From NCBI GenBank assembly GCA_023245915.1, contig JAHFJK010000015.1:1197-17505 (forward strand): DNA of 16,309 nt. The letters run 5' to 3'. The notes below the pieces were generated by a model, which saw nothing but the letters and a program-made list of their open reading frames with translations, did not search any database and was not told where the DNA came from. Shown piece by piece: positions 13,017 through 16,309 of this stretch; within the stretch, counting starts at the first letter, position 1; each line of letters opens with the position of its first letter. The DNA is from Candidatus Doudnabacteria bacterium. GTDB taxonomy: Bacteria > Patescibacteriota > Doudnabacteria > UBA920. The position numbers were made by a program, and so were the translations under genes.

Positions 13017-13017
13017 T

Positions 13018-14673
13018 TTATTCTATCAGTTCGCCGCCAAAGACTTTTAAAGCGTCGCTCAAATTTCCGGCTGTCGCGGTTTCTCTGACTTCCTGTCTAA
13101 TGACCTGAGCGCTGATGCCAATTTTTTTACCGCTAATCTCTTCTATCACAGAAACAATCAGTGAGGAATTTTTGGCATTTTCCAGGCTGTGCTTGTCAAA
13201 AACAAATTTTACTGCCACAACAATTTTTCCCTCGGCTACGGAATCCAGTCTGCAATTTTTTAACATACTGCCCAAAGGCCCGTTAATTTCCTTAACTTTA
13301 GCCACAACTTTTGGCCACAAATTTTCCGCTTCTGCCAAATCTAAAACAGGCGCTTGTGCTGGAGATATTTCTTGCGATGATGAAATGCGGGGGGTTTCCT
13401 GAACTTCCATTTCTTCTGTTTGGACTGAAGGCTGCTTTACCTGTGCCGGTGGCGATCCGCCTGTATCTATATCGGCAGCCGGATTTTCCGTGGCTTTGGA
13501 TTTGCGATCTCCGCTTTCCGCTCTTTTGACCGCCGCTTCAATGCCTGCCAAAAGCAAAGGAATTTCCGGGCTAGGCGAAAGGTTTAGGTCTTTGAAAGAT
13601 TTTAAAAATAACCTGATGGTAAAAATTAAATCCTGGACCTGGAATTTTTGCGAAAATGCTTTTAACTTTTGCCAACGCTCTTCTGCCAGAGCAAAATCCA
13701 CTTTTCCTTCGGTAATTTTATAAATTAAATTTTTACGCAGATACTCCAGAAAATCCCGGTTAAAAATTAAATAATCCAGGCCCTTTTCCGCTAAGCCTGA
13801 AAAAAATTCAGGCATTTGGCCTGCTTGCCCGGCCGCGATTAGATTAAGTAAATTTTCACACATCCCAATGTCGGTTATGCCCAAAAGCTGCTGTCCTTCG
13901 GCCAAACTAACCTCATTGCCTAAAGTGCTGATTTTGTCCAGCAAAGACAGCGCGTCCCTGACACTGCCTTCGGCGTTCTGGGCCACGAGATTTAAAATAT
14001 CAGGGGTGAATTTCAAGCCTTCAGCCTGGCTGATTTTTTGTAAATGTCCCAGCAAATCCGCGGCACTTAAAGCCTTAAAATCAAACCTCTGCGTGCGCGA
14101 AACAATCGTCGCCGGCACTTTATTAATTTCCGTGGTCGCCAAAATAAAAATCGCGTGCCTGGGCGGCTCTTCCAAAGTTTTCAGCAAAGCGTTAAAAGCG
14201 CCCTTGCTCAACATATGGACTTCATCGATAATGAAAACTTTATATTTTCCGATTGTAGGCGAAAATTTTACATATTCTATTAACTCCCTAATGTTATCCA
14301 CGCCGGTATTGGACGCCGCATCCACTTCCACAAGATCGATAAAATTGCCCTGTTCAATCTGCTTGCAAACTGAACACTGCCCACAAGCATCCCCCAAAGC
14401 ATCGGGCGAAGCCCGTACAATATTTTTCTCCCCCTCTGGGGGAGATGTCTTGAGCGCAGCGAAAGACAGAGAGGGTTCAATTCCCTGGCAATTCACCGCC
14501 TTAGCCAAAATCCTGGCCACCGATGTCTTGCCCACCCCCCGGCTGCCCGTAAACAAATACGCATGCGCAACACTCCCGCCCGCAACTTGATTTTTTAAGG
14601 TTTGGATAATAGGTTTTTGGTTTAAAACCTGAAGGAAAGTTTGTGGTCGATATTTTCTATACAAAACTGGCAT
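13018..14673 (-). CDS. dnaX: DNA polymerase III subunit gamma/tau
   Basis: DnaX is the ATPase of the clamp loader. The 551-aa protein has the AAA+ core at the N-terminus: LYRKYRPQTF, Walker A GSRGVGKT (43-50), four zinc cysteines C62, C97, C100 and C103, EVDAASNTGVD (116-126), Walker B IIDEVHML (148-155), LKTLEEPP and the SRTQRF arginine finger (R193). The usual spacing between the first and second zinc cysteines is about eight residues; here it is 34. The extra segment (about 66-91, SLSFAALKTSPPEGEKN and following) is translated palindromic repeat. Residues about 390-450 are a low-complexity linker, and 455-551 a tau-like C-terminal domain. The gene is preceded by an extended -10 promoter and an 18-codon ORF, with no Shine-Dalgarno sequence at its own ATG. 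Confidence 0.96.
   Translation of the reverse strand: MPVLYRKYRPQTFLQVLNQKPIIQTLKNQVAGGSVAHAYLFTGSRGVGKTSVARILAKAVNCQGIEPSLSFAALKTSPPEGEKNIVRASPDALGDACGQCSVCKQIEQGNFIDLVEVDAASNTGVDNIRELIEYVKFSPTIGKYKVFIIDEVHMLSKGAFNALLKTLEEPPRHAIFILATTEINKVPATIVSRTQRFDFKALSAADLLGHLQKISQAEGLKFTPDILNLVAQNAEGSVRDALSLLDKISTLGNEVSLAEGQQLLGITDIGMCENLLNLIAAGQAGQMPEFFSGLAEKGLDYLIFNRDFLEYLRKNLIYKITEGKVDFALAEERWQKLKAFSQKFQVQDLIFTIRLFLKSFKDLNLSPSPEIPLLLAGIEAAVKRAESGDRKSKATENPAADIDTGGSPPAQVKQPSVQTEEMEVQETPRISSSQEISPAQAPVLDLAEAENLWPKVVAKVKEINGPLGSMLKNCRLDSVAEGKIVVAVKFVFDKHSLENAKNSSLIVSVIEEISGKKIGISAQVIRQEVRETATAGNLSDALKVFGGELIE
14401..14478. repeat. palindromic repeat cluster inserted in frame in dnaX
   Basis: The segment holds three hairpins in a row: CGGGC-GAA-GCCCG (14403-14415), TCTCCCCC-TCT-GGGGGAGA (14427-14445), and TGTCTT (14446-14451) pairing with AAGACA (14463-14468). 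It coincides with the about 26 extra residues between the first two zinc cysteines of DnaX. Boundaries are estimated from the protein comparison and could be off by several bases. Confidence 0.75.
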
Positions 14674-14699
14674 AAAACTTTGTTAGAATCAAAAAATAT

Positions 14700-14756
14700 T
14701 TACACTTCTTCGTCATTATCACCATTGGAATTTAATGTTTCCTCAAATGCCGGCAT
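14700..14756 (-). CDS. possible 18-codon leader ORF upstream of dnaX
   Basis: A short frame starts with ATG at 14756, with AGGA ten bases before it, and ends with TAA at 14700-14702. The peptide is MPAFEETLNSNGDNDEEV, strongly acidic. It lies between the predicted extended -10 at 14789-14797 and the dnaX ATG at 14673, ending 26 nt before dnaX. It has a better ribosome site than most genes here. It could be a leader peptide that tunes dnaX translation, a small protein, or chance. No attenuator hairpin is evident after it. Confidence 0.35.
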   Translation of the reverse strand: MPAFEETLNSNGDNDEEV

Positions 14757-14788
14757 TTTTAAAATTTCCTGAGAAGTTATCTAACCTT

Positions 14789-14797
14789 ATTTTATCA
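14789..14797 (-). promoter_or_regulatory. extended -10 promoter for dnaX
   Basis: TGATAAAAT on the minus strand gives an extended -10 with TAAAAT at 14789-14794. No good -35 exists; the position is occupied by a T-run that belongs to the terminator at 14811-14840. Start of transcription would be near 14782. Confidence 0.45.
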
Positions 14798-14810
14798 CTT
14801 TTCCCAAAAC

Positions 14811-14840
14811 AAAAAAAGCCCTGTTTAATAGGCTTTTTTT
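14811..14840 (-). terminator. bidirectional intrinsic terminator
   Basis: AAAAAAAGCC (14811-14820) pairs with GGCTTTTTTT (14831-14840) around a ten-base loop. It lies about 50 nt after the stop of the 14890-15495 gene and separates that gene from the dnaX unit. A second small inverted repeat, CCCTG and CAGGG, lies at about 14847-14870. Confidence 0.8.
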
Positions 14841-14889
14841 AAATCACCCTGGGTGGCAGAGACCGCAGGGCTTAAGAACTCATAAAAAA

Positions 14890-15495
14890 TTAAATTTTAT
14901 CGTCAAACTTTAGTTCTTTCATTACTTCGTCTCTTAACACAATCCCCGCGCTGTTTAAAATTAAATCCAAAGTCAAGCCTTTATTATAGGCATAATTTTT
15001 TAAAGGAACTGCGATTGTGTCGTTGTTATTTGCCAGCTCTTTCATGACAGCCATTGAAAATTCCTGAATATCATAATTTGTCTGGGGGTTTTTAGCCCTA
15101 ACAAATTTGATTAAATAATCTTTTTTTTCTGGATTTTTTATTATCTCAACAAAACCGCTATCTTTCATTAACTCTTCCCCAAATTCCGTCAGTTTAATGG
15201 GGCTGCTGGCTGTGTATGCAAGTTGTTGTCTTATAGTAAAACCTTTGCCGGATAACAAAGATTGCATCTCTACAATCGCATTAGTGGAAACATTCAGATT
15301 TCTTTCTAAACTTTTAATTTCACTTTTAACCTCTTTATCGAGATTTTTTATGTCTGACTTTATATCTTTAAAATTATCTTTTAGGTCATCAAGGACTTGG
15401 AATTTTTTACCAACCACAAAAACCCAACCAGCCACTACTACCAAAGCGCTGATAACTGAAGTAAGTATTGACCAAACTAGCTGAACTTTGTCCAT
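14890..15495 (-). CDS. membrane-anchored coiled-coil protein, C-terminal winged-helix-like segment
   Basis: No named family is recognised. The 201-aa protein has one membrane helix at residues 7-29, then a charged segment with heptad-like spacing (about 33-70: LDDLKDNFKDIKSDIKNL and onward) that should form a coiled coil. The remaining 120 residues contain SSPIKLTEFGEELMKDSG (98-114), a phrase that resembles the start of a winged-helix-like or LTEFG domain found in uncharacterised bacterial proteins with the same anchor and coil layout. Orientation cannot be settled, but no secretion signal other than the anchor is present and the C-terminal domain looks cytoplasmic. A TATACT box six bases before the ATG suggests a leaderless mRNA. 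The gene ends before the terminator at 14811-14840. Confidence 0.8.
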   Translation of the reverse strand: MDKVQLVWSILTSVISALVVVAGWVFVVGKKFQVLDDLKDNFKDIKSDIKNLDKEVKSEIKSLERNLNVSTNAIVEMQSLLSGKGFTIRQQLAYTASSPIKLTEFGEELMKDSGFVEIIKNPEKKDYLIKFVRAKNPQTNYDIQEFSMAVMKELANNNDTIAVPLKNYAYNKGLTLDLILNSAGIVLRDEVMKELKFDDKI

Positions 15496-15501
15496 ATAAC
15501 A

Positions 15502-15507
15502 AGTATA
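15502..15507 (-). promoter_or_regulatory. -10 element placed for a leaderless transcript
   Basis: TATACT on the minus strand lies six bases before the ATG at 15495, so transcription would begin at or next to the start codon. The -35 position, 17 bases upstream, reads TTGTTT (three matches). There is no Shine-Dalgarno sequence, which fits leaderless translation. Confidence 0.45.
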
Positions 15508-15551
15508 CCCTGAACCACTGATTCAAACAAGTGTCAGTCTATTCTTTATGT

Positions 15552-16214
15552 CTATTTTTTAAAGACAATAATTTTATACCCCGTAAAGTTCCAGAATAGG
15601 GACACGCCGGTTGCGGCTATAGCCGCGACGTTTTTGTCCAAATCTGTGCCGAACAAATGCAAGTGCGTAGAAATTATAGAGAGTAAGGAAACGTATATTC
15701 CCAAACCAATCAAAGTAACCACAAAAAATATCACAAAAGAATGGCCTTGATGATTCCAGTCGGAAAGATGGAATCCAAAATGTTTCCACAACACGGTTTC
15801 AAAAATCAAAAAGACTGTTAAAACCCCAAAAAAATAATACCACGGGGCGAAATACTGCGACCCGATCAATACAAATACAACAGCCAACCCTCCCAGCAGT
15901 CCCACCAAAACCAAGCGGACAAAATTCTTCCACAAGCTAACGCCCAGCTCTGAACCAAAAGTCCAGGTCCGGTTCCATAAATAGCTCTGTACCACAGCGG
16001 CGCAGAAAGCTATGCCTCCAATCATTCCCAGCGGCGGGCCATGACTAATACCCAAGGCTTTTGAAATTGCGTTTAAAATCAAAAAATTCAGCCCCGTGTT
16101 CATCATGCCAATGCAAGCAAAACGTAAAAATTGATAAATAACCGGCCTTCTTTCCAGAAATCCGGTTATTTGTTCATGAAAATTGGTATTAGATGTTTCT
16201 TTATAACTACCCAT
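15552..16214 (-). CDS. GtrA-like multi-helix membrane protein, longer than usual
   Basis: GtrA-family proteins are small membrane proteins thought to move lipid-linked sugars across the membrane in surface polysaccharide or teichoic acid synthesis. The family signature is present at the start, RFACIGMMNTGLNFLIL (31-47) with SYLWNRTWTF (77-86), and at the end, FVVTLIGLGIYVSLLSI with SLFWNFTGYKIIVFKK (205-220). Standard members are about 120-140 aa with four helices. This one is 220 aa because an extra two-helix segment (about 98-145) separates the halves, giving about six helices. The donor lipid cannot be predicted. No Shine-Dalgarno sequence or convincing promoter precedes it; a TTGACA upstream has no matching -10 before the ATG. 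Confidence 0.88.
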   Translation of the reverse strand: MGSYKETSNTNFHEQITGFLERRPVIYQFLRFACIGMMNTGLNFLILNAISKALGISHGPPLGMIGGIAFCAAVVQSYLWNRTWTFGSELGVSLWKNFVRLVLVGLLGGLAVVFVLIGSQYFAPWYYFFGVLTVFLIFETVLWKHFGFHLSDWNHQGHSFVIFFVVTLIGLGIYVSLLSIISTHLHLFGTDLDKNVAAIAATGVSLFWNFTGYKIIVFKK

Positions 16215-16266
16215 TAAAACAAATTATTTTTGTCAATTTTGTCATTTATTTAATTTTTGTCATTTC

Positions 16267-16309
16267 TTACAACTCCTCATCTTCATCCACAATGACTTTC
16301 GCATCCCTT
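16267..16309 (-). CDS. C-terminal end of an unidentified gene
   Basis: From the right edge a minus-strand frame encodes RDAKVIVDEDEEL and then TAA at 16267-16269, followed 53 nt later by the GtrA-like gene start. The acidic tail ending in DEDEEL is the sort of C-terminus common in these genomes, and the frame fits the direction of all neighbours. Only 13 residues are visible, so neither identity nor reality can be proven. Confidence 0.4.
   Translation of the reverse strand, partial: RDAKVIVDEDEEL

Noticed and set aside
13868..14590. 240-codon open frame on the plus strand opposite dnaX
   Set aside because: It is exactly antisense to the AAA+ core of DnaX, has no recognisable domain, and reflects codon bias of the real gene.
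14841..14880. Possible tRNA fragment or riboswitch around CCCTGGGTGGCAGAGACC
   Set aside because: Only a five-base inverted repeat is present; no tRNA arms or known aptamer motif.
1..16309. Alternative genetic code with TGA as glycine (Gracilibacteria type)
   Set aside because: rpe, ruvX and the GxxExxY gene end at TGA at the expected protein lengths, and no conserved glycine falls on TGA.
1..16309. CRISPR array, tRNA, rRNA or rRNA intron
   Set aside because: No regularly spaced repeats and no cloverleaf or rRNA-like sequence were seen, although S23 and GxxExxY genes can accompany rRNA insertions.

Overview
The window looks like a piece of a small, streamlined genome of the Candidate Phyla Radiation (Patescibacteria), most likely the Parcubacteria side. 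This is an inference. It rests on several things: every recognisable gene lies on the minus strand in tight runs with little Shine-Dalgarno signal; the gene set is typical of these genomes (split transketolase, Mycobacterium-type RpiB, S23-type four-helix-bundle protein, GxxExxY protein, DinD, HtrA with a cytoplasmic leader, GtrA-like protein, many N-terminally anchored proteins of unknown function); and GC-rich palindromic repeats sit both between and inside genes. TGA is used as an ordinary stop, so the recoded lineages (Gracilibacteria, Absconditabacteria) are unlikely.

Layout from the right edge, in the direction of transcription: the last codons of an unknown gene (16267-16309); a GtrA-like membrane protein (15552-16214); an anchored coiled-coil protein with an apparently leaderless start (14890-15495) and its terminator; an 18-codon leader ORF and dnaX (13018-14673); two anchored extracytoplasmic proteins of unknown function (12213-13016, 10550-12124); a terminator that carries the htrA promoter inside it; htrA (9106-10467); ruvX (8654-9073); galT (7532-8578); a broken or oddly started small membrane protein (about 7200-7480); dinD (6372-7181); a small two-helix membrane protein (6044-6370); tpiA; rpiB; a four-helix-bundle gene boxed by inverted repeats; rpe; a duplicated four-helix membrane protein (3045-3779); a CPR-type protein with a nuclease-like tail (2663-3070); a plus-strand promoter and hairpin RNA (2571-2658); a second small membrane protein (2265-2564); a GxxExxY nuclease-like protein (1804-2229); the N-terminal half of transketolase (908-1756); and an anchored extracytoplasmic protein cut by the left edge (1-791).

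The metabolic core is the non-oxidative pentose phosphate pathway plus triose interconversion: transketolase N-subunit, rpe, rpiB and tpiA lie within about 5 kb. galT adds sugar-nucleotide entry. dnaX, ruvX and dinD belong to replication, recombination and damage response. HtrA handles envelope quality control.

The most unusual content is accessory. First, a dispersed family of small two-helix membrane proteins is wedged between housekeeping genes; each of two intact members is translationally coupled to the gene before it and overlaps the gene after it by exactly 26 nt. Second, a compact plus-strand promoter-hairpin-T-tract unit lies in an otherwise all-minus region. Third, palindromic repeats have entered coding sequence in frame, in the zinc module of DnaX and in RuvX.
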